A stretch of DNA of 64,000 nt from UBA7239 sp964509075 (GTDB taxonomy: Bacteria > Pseudomonadota > Gammaproteobacteria > Pseudomonadales > UBA7239): assembly GCA_964509075.1 (NCBI GenBank), contig CAZDWC010000011.1, positions 1-64,000 of the forward strand, in the 5' to 3' direction. Each line of letters begins with the position of its first letter. Positions within the stretch are counted from its first letter, which is position 1. The notes under the pieces are model-generated. The model saw nothing but the letters and a program-made list of their open reading frames with translations, did not search any database and was not told the DNA's origin. The translations under genes and the position numbers were made by a program. Shown piece after piece: positions 17,443 to 27,429 of this stretch.

Positions 17443-18191
17443 GCGGCAGGGATAACCGGAAAAGTGGCAAGCTCGCAACATGCGCCCTGCTCCGGTTGCC
17501 ACAACCAGAAACGGCAGCGCGTCGCCGTGTCGGCAACAGTTTCGCAGCTTGGCCAGCAGCATGCCAGCGCCAGATGCTGATCACCATCAAACTGCCAGTG
17601 ACAAAACTGCCAGCGCTGCTCAGCGGGAAGATCAAATCCAGCACGGATACTCGCTCCGTCAAGACTGAACGCGATATCGTGCAGGCTGGCACCATTGAGC
17701 GTCTCGCCGCGCGCCTTGATCCAGGCCTCCTTGAGCGTCCAGCGAGTAAAGAATTGCTGACGACGCAGCGTATCGCTCTCGCACTGAGCCAGTGCAGCCT
17801 GCTCCAGGGGATGGAAATAACGCTCACTGATGTCATCAATCCGGTTGCGGCGCGCGCTGCTGTCGATATCCACACCCAGATCACTGGCTTGCGCCACGGC
17901 ACAGACTATCCAGCGCGAACCATGACTCAGGTTGAAAGCCGGCGCGTCGGCGAGTGTCGGCTTGCCCGCTGCCGTGCGGTCAAATTGCAGGGAGCCCGCA
18001 CTGCGGCCTGTGTAATGCGCAAGGCACTGGCGCAAGAGCACACGGCCAACCAGCCACTCCACCCTGCGCCGCTCGCTCAGCATGGTACCGACCTGCTCGC
18101 ATTCCGCCGGTGTCGCTAACGCCAGACAATGCAAGGGCAATGCGTCAGGGCGCCGTGTGAGCCAGACATGGATTTCGTTGGCAGGAAGCAT
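17439..18191 (-). CDS. 4'-phosphopantetheinyl transferase, Sfp/Gsp type
   Basis: This 250-residue enzyme of the Sfp-type superfamily moves phosphopantetheine from CoA to a carrier-protein Ser. Seen: the substrate motif FNLSHG, the metal-binding LGVDID and FFTRWTLKEAWIKARG. The start ATG is at 18191. It is the first gene of a cluster with a dioxygenase, an LLM oxidoreductase and a thiolase-like protein. No carrier protein or PKS/NRPS is encoded in the window, so its target lies elsewhere. Confidence 0.9.
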   Translation of the reverse strand: MLPANEIHVWLTRRPDALPLHCLALATPAECEQVGTMLSERRRVEWLVGRVLLRQCLAHYTGRSAGSLQFDRTAAGKPTLADAPAFNLSHGSRWIVCAVAQASDLGVDIDSSARRNRIDDISERYFHPLEQAALAQCESDTLRRQQFFTRWTLKEAWIKARGETLNGASLHDIAFSLDGASIRAGFDLPAEQRWQFCHWQFDGDQHLALACCWPSCETVADTATRCRFWLWQPEQGACCELATFPVIPAA

Positions 18192-18326
18192 GATCGTATT
18201 CCACTCGGGGACTCAAGCATTCTAACCGCCCTGTCACAGGTGACGGCTACGATTTTGCCTGTCGCACTTGCCGTCACCTGCCTTCTGGATAATCATGCCG
18301 CCACCTTGTCATGTGCGCTGGTTGCC

Positions 18327-18917
18327 ATGGAATATGAAACACTGGTCGAACGCCTGTTCCAGAACAGCATCGCCGCCAAGATTGATTGTGTAGAAGTCGT
18401 TACCCCCGCGCTGATCCGCGCAGGATTCGCCTTGTCTCAATCCCTGCTCGGTGATCGCAAACTCCTGGTCTGCGGCAATGGTGGTTCTTCACTGAACGCG
18501 CAATATTTTGCGACCACCTTGCTCAATCAGGGGGAACGCGAACGGCCCGGCCTGCCCGCCATCATGCTCGACAACAGCAGCGCGACACTGACCGGCATAG
18601 AGCACGATTACGGTATCAACGACGCCTTTGCTCGACAGATACGTGCACTAGGCCAGGCCGGGGACACTCTGGTCATGTTCACGCGCACCGGCATTCCCGC
18701 CAACCTGCTCAATGCTGTCACCGCTGCTCATGAACGCGGCATGCGTATTGTGGCCATTACCGCACAGGACGGCGGACACCTGCCGGTGCTGCTGGATGCT
18801 GACGACATTGAGATACGCGCGCCACTGACATCGCGCTTTCGTATATATGAAATGCATTTGCTGCTATCTTTCGCGCTGTGTGAACTGATTGAATTCCAGT
18901 TGTTTGGAGGAGAATAA
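18327..18917 (+). CDS. diaA: DnaA initiator-associating protein DiaA (SIS domain)
   Basis: The 196-residue SIS-fold protein has the same length as E. coli DiaA, which binds DnaA and promotes initiation at oriC. Seen: LLVCGNGGSSLNAQYF (phosphosugar-binding type loop), ERPGLPAIML and a C-terminal EMHLLLSFALCELIE. I use the ATG at 18327; the longer open frame to 18129 overlaps the divergent PPTase. GmhA (phosphoheptose isomerase) is the alternative, but the whole-length pattern fits DiaA, and dolP follows by 2 bp as in enterobacteria. Confidence 0.87.
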   Translation: MEYETLVERLFQNSIAAKIDCVEVVTPALIRAGFALSQSLLGDRKLLVCGNGGSSLNAQYFATTLLNQGERERPGLPAIMLDNSSATLTGIEHDYGINDAFARQIRALGQAGDTLVMFTRTGIPANLLNAVTAAHERGMRIVAITAQDGGHLPVLLDADDIEIRAPLTSRFRIYEMHLLLSFALCELIEFQLFGGE

Positions 18918-18919
18918 CC

Positions 18920-19483
18920 ATGCGCCTGCCAACTATTTTTTGCACTGTTCTGCTGACCTGCGCCTGCGCGCCCGTGATGGATGCCGCCAGCACCGGCCCC
19001 ATCAAGCAGAACCCGACCGAGCGCACGTTCGGCAGCGCAATCGATGACGAAAGCATTGAGAACATCACATCCGTCAATATCAACAAAGCCAGCAACGAAT
19101 TGCGCAGCGCGCATATCAATGTCGTCAGCTACAACGGCGTGGTATTACTGGTGGGCCAAGCTCCTTCCGACAGCGCACGCAGTCGCGCTGCCAACATCGC
19201 CGCCAACGTACAGCGTGTACGTCAAGTACAGAATGCGATCACCGTCGAGCCGAATGTATCACTGGCCGTACGCAGTTATGACACCCTGCTCACCACCAAG
19301 ATCAAGAGCAAATTTGCGCTCGACAACGAGGTCAAGGGCAAAAACATCAAGATCATTACCGAAAACGGCGTGGTGTACCTGATGGGCCTGGTCTCGCAAC
19401 AACAAGCTGATCGCGCAGCATCACTGGCACAAAAGACTGATGGCGCACAGCGCATCGTCAAGGCGTTTGAATACATTGACTGA
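18920..19483 (+). CDS. dolP: BON-domain outer-membrane lipoprotein, DolP/YraP type
   Basis: The 187-residue protein has an N-terminal signal and lipobox-like LLTCAC. Two BON domains follow (about residues 50-115 and 125-187; INVVSYNGVVLLVGQAP and IKIITENGVVYLMGLV). In E. coli DolP supports outer-membrane integrity and BAM activity. A strong GGAGGAG ribosome-binding site overlaps the diaA stop. The lipobox is not ideal (Cys at -2), so lipidation is likely but not certain. Confidence 0.88.
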   Translation: MRLPTIFCTVLLTCACAPVMDAASTGPIKQNPTERTFGSAIDDESIENITSVNINKASNELRSAHINVVSYNGVVLLVGQAPSDSARSRAANIAANVQRVRQVQNAITVEPNVSLAVRSYDTLLTTKIKSKFALDNEVKGKNIKIITENGVVYLMGLVSQQQADRAASLAQKTDGAQRIVKAFEYID

Positions 19484-19592
19484 ACAGTTGCACATCCCGC
19501 TATATTTCTGATGGGGCCTCTTGGCGCTTTTCGTTACACTCGTGCCTTTCGCAGATTAACTTTCTTATCGCCCACTTCCCGCCGAGGCCCAC

Positions 19593-21236
19593 ATGGATTT
19601 CAACGTCGCCAGCATTTTTGAACGCGTCGCACACAATGTTCCCGATCGCGAAGCCATTATCTGCGGCAGCGAGCGCCTGAGCTACGGCGAGTTCGACAAA
19701 CGCGCCAACCGGCTCGCCCGCTACCTGCAGCAGCTCGGTATCGGCAAGGGCGACCACGTCGCCATCTACGCCTACAACCGCCTGGAATGGGTGGAAGCCA
19801 TGCTGGCCTGCTACAAGCTGTCGGCAGTGCCCGTCAACATCAACTACCGCTACGTCGAGGAAGAGCTGCTGTATCTGCTCACCGACGCCGACATCAAGGC
19901 CATTGTCTTCGAACGCCAGTTCGGCCCGCTGCTGTCAGCGATCAAGGGTCGGTTGCCGGCGCTGCAGCATTACATCGCCATCGAGGACGGCAGCGAAGCC
20001 GCACTGGAAGGCTTGCACGCTGCCGAATACCACACAGTGCTGGCGCAGCAATCCGATGCGCCGCTGGCCGTCGAGCGCAGTGGCGATGACCATTACGTGC
20101 TCTACACCGGCGGCACCACAGGTATGCCCAAAGGTGTGGTCTGGCGCCAGGAAGACGTGATCATGGCGCTGGGCGGCGGGCTGGACATGGCCACCGGCCA
20201 ACCGCTGGCGTCTGCCGAAATCATGGCCGACCGCTGCATCCAGCCCAACGCCTTTGCCATGCGTTCGCTGCAGCTGGCGCCGCTGATGCACGGCGCGGCG
20301 CAATGGGGTCTGTTGCGCGCACTGTTCGAAGGCGGCACGGTGATCTTCACCGATCGCAAGTCCTTTGACGCCGACCATGTCTGGCAGACCGTCGGCAACG
20401 AGAAAGCCAATGTGATGCTGATCACCGGTGACGCCATGGCGCGACCGCTGATGGATGCACTGATTGCCCGCGAAGCTGGCGGCGAGCCTTACGACCTGTC
20501 GTCGATGTTTGTGGTGGCCAGTTCGGCAGCAATTTTCTCGCCGTCACTGAAAGATGCCTTTACGGAGAAGCTGCCGAACGTGCTGATCATGGACAACATC
20601 GGCGCCTCGGAAGTCGGATACTGCGGCGCAGCCGTGCACAGCAAGGGCGGCGCCGACAAGGACGCCGGCGGGCCGCGCGTGCAACCGGGGCCGGACACCG
20701 TATTGCTGGATGACGATTTCAAATTGATCCCGATGGGAAGCGGCCAGGAAGGCTGGCTGGCGCGCGGTGGCAATATCCCGCTCGCCTATTACAAGGACGA
20801 GGAAAAAACCCGCAAGACCTACATCACCGCCTCCGATGGCCGCCGCTACGCCATCCCAGGCGACCGCGCCCGCGCCAATGCCGACGGCACCATCACCCTG
20901 CTCGGTCGCGGCTCCGGCTGCATCAATTCCGGCGGTGAGAAAATCTTCCCGGAGGAAGTGGAAGGTGCCATCAAGGCACATCCCGCCGTGGTCGACACCC
21001 TGGTGGTCGGCACACCGGACGAGCGCTTCGGCAGCTGCGTTACCGCACTGGTTCATGTGCGCCCGGGCTTTGCCGAGCCGACGCTGGAATCCATCCAGGA
21101 AGCCTGCAGTAACCAGATCGCGCGCTACAAGCTGCCGCGCCGCGTATTTTTTGTCGATGGCATTGCCCGCTCACCCAGCGGTAAACCCGATTACAAATGG
21201 GCGAAGGAAGAAGCGCTGCGCCAGCTGTCGGCCTGA
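19593..21236 (+). CDS. AMP-dependent acyl-CoA synthetase
   Basis: This ANL-superfamily ligase of 547 residues makes acyl-CoA through an acyl-adenylate. Seen: the P-loop YTGGTTGMPKGVVW, the GSGCINSGGEKIFPEEVE hinge region and a C-terminal Lys in SPSGKPDYKW. The architecture resembles ligases of the mycobacterial FadD19 (steroid side-chain) group, but that is from memory and the substrate should be left open. It is monocistronic, with a strong hairpin after it. Confidence 0.9.
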   Translation: MDFNVASIFERVAHNVPDREAIICGSERLSYGEFDKRANRLARYLQQLGIGKGDHVAIYAYNRLEWVEAMLACYKLSAVPVNINYRYVEEELLYLLTDADIKAIVFERQFGPLLSAIKGRLPALQHYIAIEDGSEAALEGLHAAEYHTVLAQQSDAPLAVERSGDDHYVLYTGGTTGMPKGVVWRQEDVIMALGGGLDMATGQPLASAEIMADRCIQPNAFAMRSLQLAPLMHGAAQWGLLRALFEGGTVIFTDRKSFDADHVWQTVGNEKANVMLITGDAMARPLMDALIAREAGGEPYDLSSMFVVASSAAIFSPSLKDAFTEKLPNVLIMDNIGASEVGYCGAAVHSKGGADKDAGGPRVQPGPDTVLLDDDFKLIPMGSGQEGWLARGGNIPLAYYKDEEKTRKTYITASDGRRYAIPGDRARANADGTITLLGRGSGCINSGGEKIFPEEVEGAIKAHPAVVDTLVVGTPDERFGSCVTALVHVRPGFAEPTLESIQEACSNQIARYKLPRRVFFVDGIARSPSGKPDYKWAKEEALRQLSA

Positions 21237-21265
21237 TTCCCCAACAGCGAAAGATGTATACTGCC

Positions 21266-21295
21266 GGCCCGCTGCCATTGCAGCGGGCCATTTTT
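21266..21295 (+). terminator. Rho-independent terminator after the acyl-CoA synthetase
   Basis: A perfect 10-bp stem (GGCCCGCTGC / GCAGCGGGCC) with a CATT loop is followed by ATTTTT. It lies 30 bp after the acyl-CoA synthetase stop. Confidence 0.88.
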
Positions 21296-21344
21296 CACGC
21301 TGACCGACTTTCACTGACCCACTTTCACTGACTCAAAAAACGAC

Positions 21345-21755
21345 ATGACCAACTTCCTGATTTTTCTCGGCGAACAATGGCTGCTGGTGTCAGCCCTGCT
21401 GGCACTTGTCGGCCTGTTCATGTGGACGGAAAACCGCCGCGCCGGCGACAGCATTTCTGTCCACCAGCTGACAGCACAGGTCAATGGCGCCAACGCACTG
21501 GTCGTCGACTTGCGCGAGCCAAAAGAGTTTCGCGAAGGCCATATCGTCGATGCGCTCAATATCCCGTTTGCCAAACTCGCCGACAGGATGAGCGAGCTGG
21601 ACAAGACTCGTCCGCTGGTGCTGGTCGACAAGATTGGGCAGCACAGCGCCTCCGCCGGCCGCAACCTGAAACAGGCCGGCTTCCAGGTCAGCCGTCTCAC
21701 CGGCGGCATGAGCGAATGGACTGGTGCCAACTTGCCGGTAGTCAAAGGTGGCTGA
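21345..21755 (+). CDS. Membrane-anchored rhodanese-like protein, Cys replaced
   Basis: The 136-residue protein has one N-terminal transmembrane helix (about residues 10-26) and a cytoplasmic rhodanese domain (VVDLREPKEFREGHI, LTGGMSEW). The active-site loop reads VDKIGQHSASAG, with Asp where sulfurtransferases have Cys, so sulfur transfer is unlikely. Homologues upstream of grx-secB in Pseudomonas have a similar loop, as far as I recall. It overlaps the grx gene by 8 bp. Confidence 0.85.
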   Translation: MTNFLIFLGEQWLLVSALLALVGLFMWTENRRAGDSISVHQLTAQVNGANALVVDLREPKEFREGHIVDALNIPFAKLADRMSELDKTRPLVLVDKIGQHSASAGRNLKQAGFQVSRLTGGMSEWTGANLPVVKGG

Positions 21756-22002
21756 GGTTGTCATCTATTCGTCGGACTGGTGCCCTTACTGCAGGCGAGC
21801 CAAGCACCTGCTCGGCAGCAAGGGAGTCAGCTTCAACGAGATCCGTGTCGACAACCGCGCCGACCTGCGCGCCGAGATGATTGCGCGCAGCGGACGCAAC
21901 ACCGTGCCGCAGATCTGGATCAACCAGCGTCACATCGGCGGCTGCGATGATCTCTACGCACTGGAACAAAGGGGCGAGCTGGATACCCTGCTCGCCGGAT
22001 GA
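21748..22002 (+). CDS. grxC: Glutaredoxin 3
   Basis: This 84-residue dithiol glutaredoxin has the active site CPYC (residues 12-15), the cis-Pro TVPQIWI and GGCDDL for glutathione binding. It starts at a GTG at 21748 inside the end of the rhodanese gene. The rhodanese-grxC-secB order is common in gammaproteobacteria. Confidence 0.95.
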   Translation: MAEVVIYSSDWCPYCRRAKHLLGSKGVSFNEIRVDNRADLRAEMIARSGRNTVPQIWINQRHIGGCDDLYALEQRGELDTLLAG

Positions 22003-22033
22003 AACAGCACAATCCCCAGGAGTGACTTTGATT

Positions 22034-22489
22034 ATGTCTGAACAGCCGGAACAGCAATTTGGCATGCAACGCCTATACGTCAAGGACGTATCCTTTGAGC
22101 TGCCACAAGGCGCCGCCATCTTTGGCAAGCAGTGGAAACCCAGCGTGCATCAGGAAATGGCGACCACCACCACCGCCATGCCGGAAGATCGCTATGAAGT
22201 CGTGCTGACTATCACCGTCACCGGCAAGATCGACGACCAGCCGGCGTTTCTGGTGGAAGTGCAGCAGGCAGGCATTTTTCTGGTGAAAGGTCTCACCGAA
22301 GAGCAGGTGCGTCAGGTCACCGGTGCTACCTGCCCGAACATTCTCTTCCCCTACGCCCGAGAAGTGGTCGACAACCTGATGACACGCGGCACTCTGCCGC
22401 CACTGATGCTGCCGCCCATCAACTTTGACTCACTGTATCAACAGGCACTGGCCCAGCAGACGCAGCAGGCCGGCGGCACAGCGCACTGA
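22034..22489 (+). CDS. secB: Protein-export chaperone SecB
   Basis: SecB keeps preproteins unfolded and delivers them to SecA. The 151-residue protein reads MSEQPEQQFGMQRLYVKDVS with the conserved FEVVL-type strand, GIFLVKGL, CPNILFPYAREVV and PPINFDSLY. I choose the ATG at 22034; the longer open frame to 21881 overlaps grxC. AGGAGTGA lies just upstream. Confidence 0.97.
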   Translation: MSEQPEQQFGMQRLYVKDVSFELPQGAAIFGKQWKPSVHQEMATTTTAMPEDRYEVVLTITVTGKIDDQPAFLVEVQQAGIFLVKGLTEEQVRQVTGATCPNILFPYAREVVDNLMTRGTLPPLMLPPINFDSLYQQALAQQTQQAGGTAH

Positions 22490-22577
22490 TTGTCCCTGTA
22501 CATGGACTGCCGGCCAGCGCTGGCAGATTCACAGAGTAAATCTATGCTTGTTACAGGGATTAACCGGGTGACAAGCC

Positions 22578-23729
22578 ATGTGGATCAGCCGCCGGCGCTG
22601 GCAACAACTGCAAGCAGAACTGGCAGACAAGCACAATCGCCTGACAGAACTTGAGAGTTCGCTGCTCGCCACAGACGGTTTGAAACAGGAATCCGGCAGC
22701 GCCATGCTGAATTGTCTGCGTCAATCCGCCCATCTGGCCGGCCTTGGCGGCCTGTTCCTGCGCTTTGGCGAATCGGTGAAAGGCATCCAGGCCACTACCC
22801 TGATCTCTGCGCAAGCCCTTAGCCAGGAAAACCAGAAACTGGCAGAAACCACCCAGCTGTTCCAGCAAACAGCCAGTCTGCTGCATGCCATGGCCGGCAA
22901 ACTGGCCAATGCCGAACGCGAAGCGTTCAGCAGCCAGGCCGCCATCGCCCAACTCAGCAGCAGCAGCGCCGATATATCCAGTTATGCCAAAGTGATCAAC
23001 GATGTCGCCTCACAGACCAACCTGCTGGCATTGAATGCAGCGATTGAAGCTGCGCGCGCCGGCGAGGCCGGCCGCGGCTTTGCTGTCGTGGCCGACGAAG
23101 TGCGCAATCTTGCCAGCAAGACCACGGAGTCCTCCTCCAGCATCCGGCAACTGGTCGACAAGATAGCCGCTGACTCCGGTGCCGTGCGCAGCACCATGCA
23201 AACCTTGATCGAGGAGGTCAATACGGCAACCGCCACGGTTGGCAGCGTCGACAAGGTCATCGATTCGATTACCGAAATGGCCGGCAGCATGCAGGAGATC
23301 ATTGCCGACACTACCCTGGGCGCCTTTCTGCGCACCGTACAACTCGATCATCTGGTGTGGAAACACCGGGTCTACAGCACGATCTTCACCAATGGGCCAG
23401 TGCCGGAAGATCTCGCCAGCCATCACAGCTGTCGCCTCGGCAAGTGGTATGACGAAGGCGACGGCCGGCGGCAGTTCTCGCATCTGCCTGCATTCAAATT
23501 GCTCGATGGCCCGCATGCCACTGTGCACAACAGCGGCTTTGCCGCCATGCAGGCCTTTCACGCCGGCAACTGGAACACCATGTTCGAGCAACTCGGCAAC
23601 ATGGAAAATGCCAGTGAAGTGGTGATGGCCACCATCAGCCAGCTGGAAACGGAGGCTCGCGAAGATGCGCAGCGCCGCAAAGACATGGCGAAAAATGCAT
23701 CCGGCGACAGCGTGGAGGTGTTCGGTTGA
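22578..23729 (+). CDS. Soluble methyl-accepting chemotaxis-type receptor with C-terminal CZB zinc-binding domain
   Basis: The 383-residue protein has no transmembrane segment. A coiled-coil N-terminus is followed by a short MCP signalling hairpin whose tip is DVASQTNLLALNAAIEAARAG, with RGFAVVADEVRNLA. Residues about 255-330 form a CZB domain with His in LDHLVWKHRVY, the CRLGKWY motif, and HATVH. CZB domains bind zinc and in studied cases sense oxidants such as HOCl. No che genes are nearby. Confidence 0.88.
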   Translation: MWISRRRWQQLQAELADKHNRLTELESSLLATDGLKQESGSAMLNCLRQSAHLAGLGGLFLRFGESVKGIQATTLISAQALSQENQKLAETTQLFQQTASLLHAMAGKLANAEREAFSSQAAIAQLSSSSADISSYAKVINDVASQTNLLALNAAIEAARAGEAGRGFAVVADEVRNLASKTTESSSSIRQLVDKIAADSGAVRSTMQTLIEEVNTATATVGSVDKVIDSITEMAGSMQEIIADTTLGAFLRTVQLDHLVWKHRVYSTIFTNGPVPEDLASHHSCRLGKWYDEGDGRRQFSHLPAFKLLDGPHATVHNSGFAAMQAFHAGNWNTMFEQLGNMENASEVVMATISQLETEAREDAQRRKDMAKNASGDSVEVFG

Positions 23730-23762
23730 TGACAGAGGCCCCGGGGTCAGACCTCCTTGACG

Positions 23763-25195
<1,433 letters not shown>

Positions 25196-25199
<4 letters not shown>

Positions 25200-26296
25200 G
25201 TTGGCATGTCCTGGGGGTTATCAAGCGGAATGTAGAGGGAAAACTGGCTGCCGGCGGGCGTACTCTCGCATTCGATAAGACCGCGGTGGCGGGCAATAAT
25301 GGACTGCGAAATCGCCAATCCCAGCCCGGTGCCGCCGGCGCGGCCGCTGATCATCGGATAGAAGATCGTGTCCAGCATCGGTTGTGGAATGCCAGGGCCG
25401 TTGTCGATGACGTCGATGCGGCACACCAGCCGGTGCACCTGCTTGCCGATGGTGAAGCGGCGCTGCACACGTGTACGCAGGGTAATGCAGGCATCGACGA
25501 TCGCGTTCTCTGCCAGCGCCTGCATGGCGTTGCGGGCAATGTTCAGCAGGGCCTGCAGCAGCTGCGCGCGATCACCGACTATTTCCGGCAGGCTGATGTC
25601 ATAATCACGACGGAAGCTGATCGCATCCCCGCTCTCGGCACGGATCAGGCTCACCACCCGCTCCAGCACTTCATGGATATTGACGGGAGCCAGCTGTGGC
25701 GGCTCCTGTGAACCCAGCATGCGATCGACCAGATCGCGCAGCCTGTCTGCTTCTTCAATGATGATGCCGGTGTATTCCGAGAGCTTCGGGTCCGGCAGGG
25801 CGCGCGCCAGCAACTGGGCCGCTCCCCTTATGCCGCCCAGCGGATTCTTGATCTCGTGCGCCAGGCCGCGCGCGAGATGACGGGCAGTCTGCTGCGAAGA
25901 AACGATGGCCTCTTCGCGGCTGATACGCATCAGGCGATCGATGGCCTGCATTTCCAGCAGTAAACCTTTGTCAGGCAGCGGCGTGGCACTGATGTCTACC
26001 AGAATGCTCTGGTGCAGTGTCGCCAGCACCAGCGTGGTCTGACGCTGGGTAAAAGGCACCCCCGTGTCCAGCGCGCTGCGAAAGGCAGCAGCCAGTTCGG
26101 CAGCATCACGCAGCAGGTCGGTAAATTGCTGGCCACAGGCGTGCTGACGACTGACTGCCAGCAAACCTTCAGCAGCAGGATTCAGGTACAAAGGTCGCAG
26201 CTGCCGATCCAGCAACACTACCGCACTCGACAAATGCTCAAGTATCTGGGTGTGGAGATCGGCAGCAATGTGGGGAACAGAGCCTGAGTGAGGCAT
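25196..26296 (-). CDS. glnL: Nitrogen sensor histidine kinase NtrB
   Basis: This soluble kinase/phosphatase is paired with NtrC and controlled by PII. It has a PAS domain (about residues 14-120), an H-box LARGLAHEIKNPLGG (His147) and an ATPase domain with DNGPGIP and GGTGLGLAIS. I use the ATG at 26296 (366 residues) rather than the GTG at 26314. It overlaps ntrC by 4 bp. Confidence 0.95.
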
Positions 26297-26428
26297 GGGT
26301 TTCCTGGCAAGCACGCAAAAATCGTCAGCAGGTGCTCAGCAAAAAACCTGCCACCGACGACCATAAAAAGGCAGTGGCCTGATTTTCAAGGAATAAATAC
26401 CGGCAAAGCCACTGTACTGCTTTGGCAC

Positions 26429-26465
26429 TTTATAGCAAATCCATCAAAAGGCACCATATTGGTGC
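26429..26465 (-). promoter_or_regulatory. NtrC-type operator overlapping a likely sigma70 promoter of ntrBC
   Basis: The element GCACCATATTGGTGC at 26451-26465 has perfect 6-bp inverted arms and fits the NtrC box (TGCACCA-N3-TGGTGCA). On the minus strand a TATAAA -10 sits at 26434-26429, and the position 17 bp further up falls inside the box. NtrC binding would then repress, as at E. coli glnLp. The box is seen; the promoter and the repression are inference. Confidence 0.7.
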
Positions 26466-26469
26466 ACTA

Positions 26470-27315
26470 CTATTTGCTGCCATTTTTGGGGGGCGTTACC
26501 GGTGGCTTACTGAATACCTGAGCACCGCCTACACCACCTGCACCGGCAGCCCCCTTGGCTCCCATCGCGTTGGTCGCACTACCAGCCCCGCCAGCACCAC
26601 CTGCTCCTCCCAGAGTACCAACGCCACGAGCCGGGCGCGCAGGTTTCGCACTGTCTGCCTCATCATCCTTGCCGTTATCACTCTCCTTGTCGTTATCACC
26701 CTCCTTGTCGACATTATTTTCGGCACCAGCGTCTGCATCGCCGTCCTTCATCGTCGAATGGCGCTGTACATGAAATGTCACCGCTCCCGTTGACAGCAAC
26801 AACGCACCTTTGTCGTTAAACAATCGAGCCTCGACCGTGTGGCTACCACGCTCCAGCGCCGTAATTTCAGTCGAAAGTGCCACTCCAGGTTCGCCAACAG
26901 GCTGGTCATCATAGAAAAACTGCACTGTATCCCCTTTTTGCAGGCCCGGCGTGAGTACAACCGACACTACTACCGCCTCCACTTCATTGCCGAAGACAGC
27001 ATTGGAATCGGGCTGTGCCAACTCGAATTGCTCATACTGGAAAGCCTTGGCTTTTGCTGTGCGGGGAGCAGCTGGCGATGGCGCCTGCAAAGTATTGCCC
27101 GGCGAGAGCTTCACAGCCTCGGCAGCGCCGGCAATCGCCTTGTCGGTATATACCGTTTTCCCGGTTTTGGGATCGACCGCCTTGTAAATCTGCCCTGTGG
27201 GCGGCGGCGGTGCATCTTCCACAACGGAAGACTCGGCCATCACCGGGACAGCAGCAAACAGACAAACAACACCAACACCCAATCCTGAACAGAACTTGCG
27301 AAATACCATTGCCAT
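26470..27315 (-). CDS. DUF4124 domain protein with Gly-rich tail
   Basis: This exported protein of 281 residues has a signal peptide (cleaved after VMAES-like Ala), then a DUF4124 segment (GQIYKAVDPKTGKTVYTD). A beta-rich middle (about residues 100-185) and an acidic Asp/Glu/Lys run follow. The tail is a collagen-like Gly-Gly-Ala stretch (about residues 230-270). I use the ATG at 27315. DUF4124 genes sit next to glnA/ntrBC in Pseudomonas too. The function is unknown; a periplasmic role is likely. Confidence 0.82.
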   Translation of the reverse strand: MAMVFRKFCSGLGVGVVCLFAAVPVMAESSVVEDAPPPPTGQIYKAVDPKTGKTVYTDKAIAGAAEAVKLSPGNTLQAPSPAAPRTAKAKAFQYEQFELAQPDSNAVFGNEVEAVVVSVVLTPGLQKGDTVQFFYDDQPVGEPGVALSTEITALERGSHTVEARLFNDKGALLLSTGAVTFHVQRHSTMKDGDADAGAENNVDKEGDNDKESDNGKDDEADSAKPARPARGVGTLGGAGGAGGAGSATNAMGAKGAAGAGGVGGAQVFSKPPVTPPKNGSK

Positions 27316-27364
27316 CACCAGACTCCCGCCAACACGGCCTTCACTCTAACGCCAAAACGCGGAC

Positions 27365-27393
27365 AAAAAAAAGCCCGGTCAACCGACCGGGCT
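27365..27393 (-). terminator. Rho-independent terminator after glnA
   Basis: A 9-bp perfect stem (AGCCCGGTC / GACCGGGCT) with a 4-base loop is followed, on the minus strand, by a run of T (plus-strand A at 27365-27371). It sits about 37 bp after the glnA stop. Confidence 0.92.
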
Positions 27394-27429
27394 TTTTCGA
27401 CAGATCAGCGAGCTGATCTACGGCTGTTC

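Noticed and set aside
18129..18326. N-terminal extension of diaA to 18129
   Set aside because: It would overlap the divergent PPTase, and the extra residues do not match DiaA; the 196-residue form matches the family length.
22510..22540. GCCAGCGCTGGC palindrome after secB
   Set aside because: The stem is short and has no T tract; could be chance in GC-rich DNA.
23731..23755. Imperfect palindrome around GGCCCCGGGGTCAGACCTC between the CZB receptor and ntrC
   Set aside because: No T run on either strand and weak pairing; not good enough to call a terminator.
26423..26436. Plus-strand TGGCAC...AGC resembling a sigma54 promoter
   Set aside because: The GG-to-GC spacing is 9, not 10; the -12 is poor; and it would read into the antisense of the DUF4124 gene.
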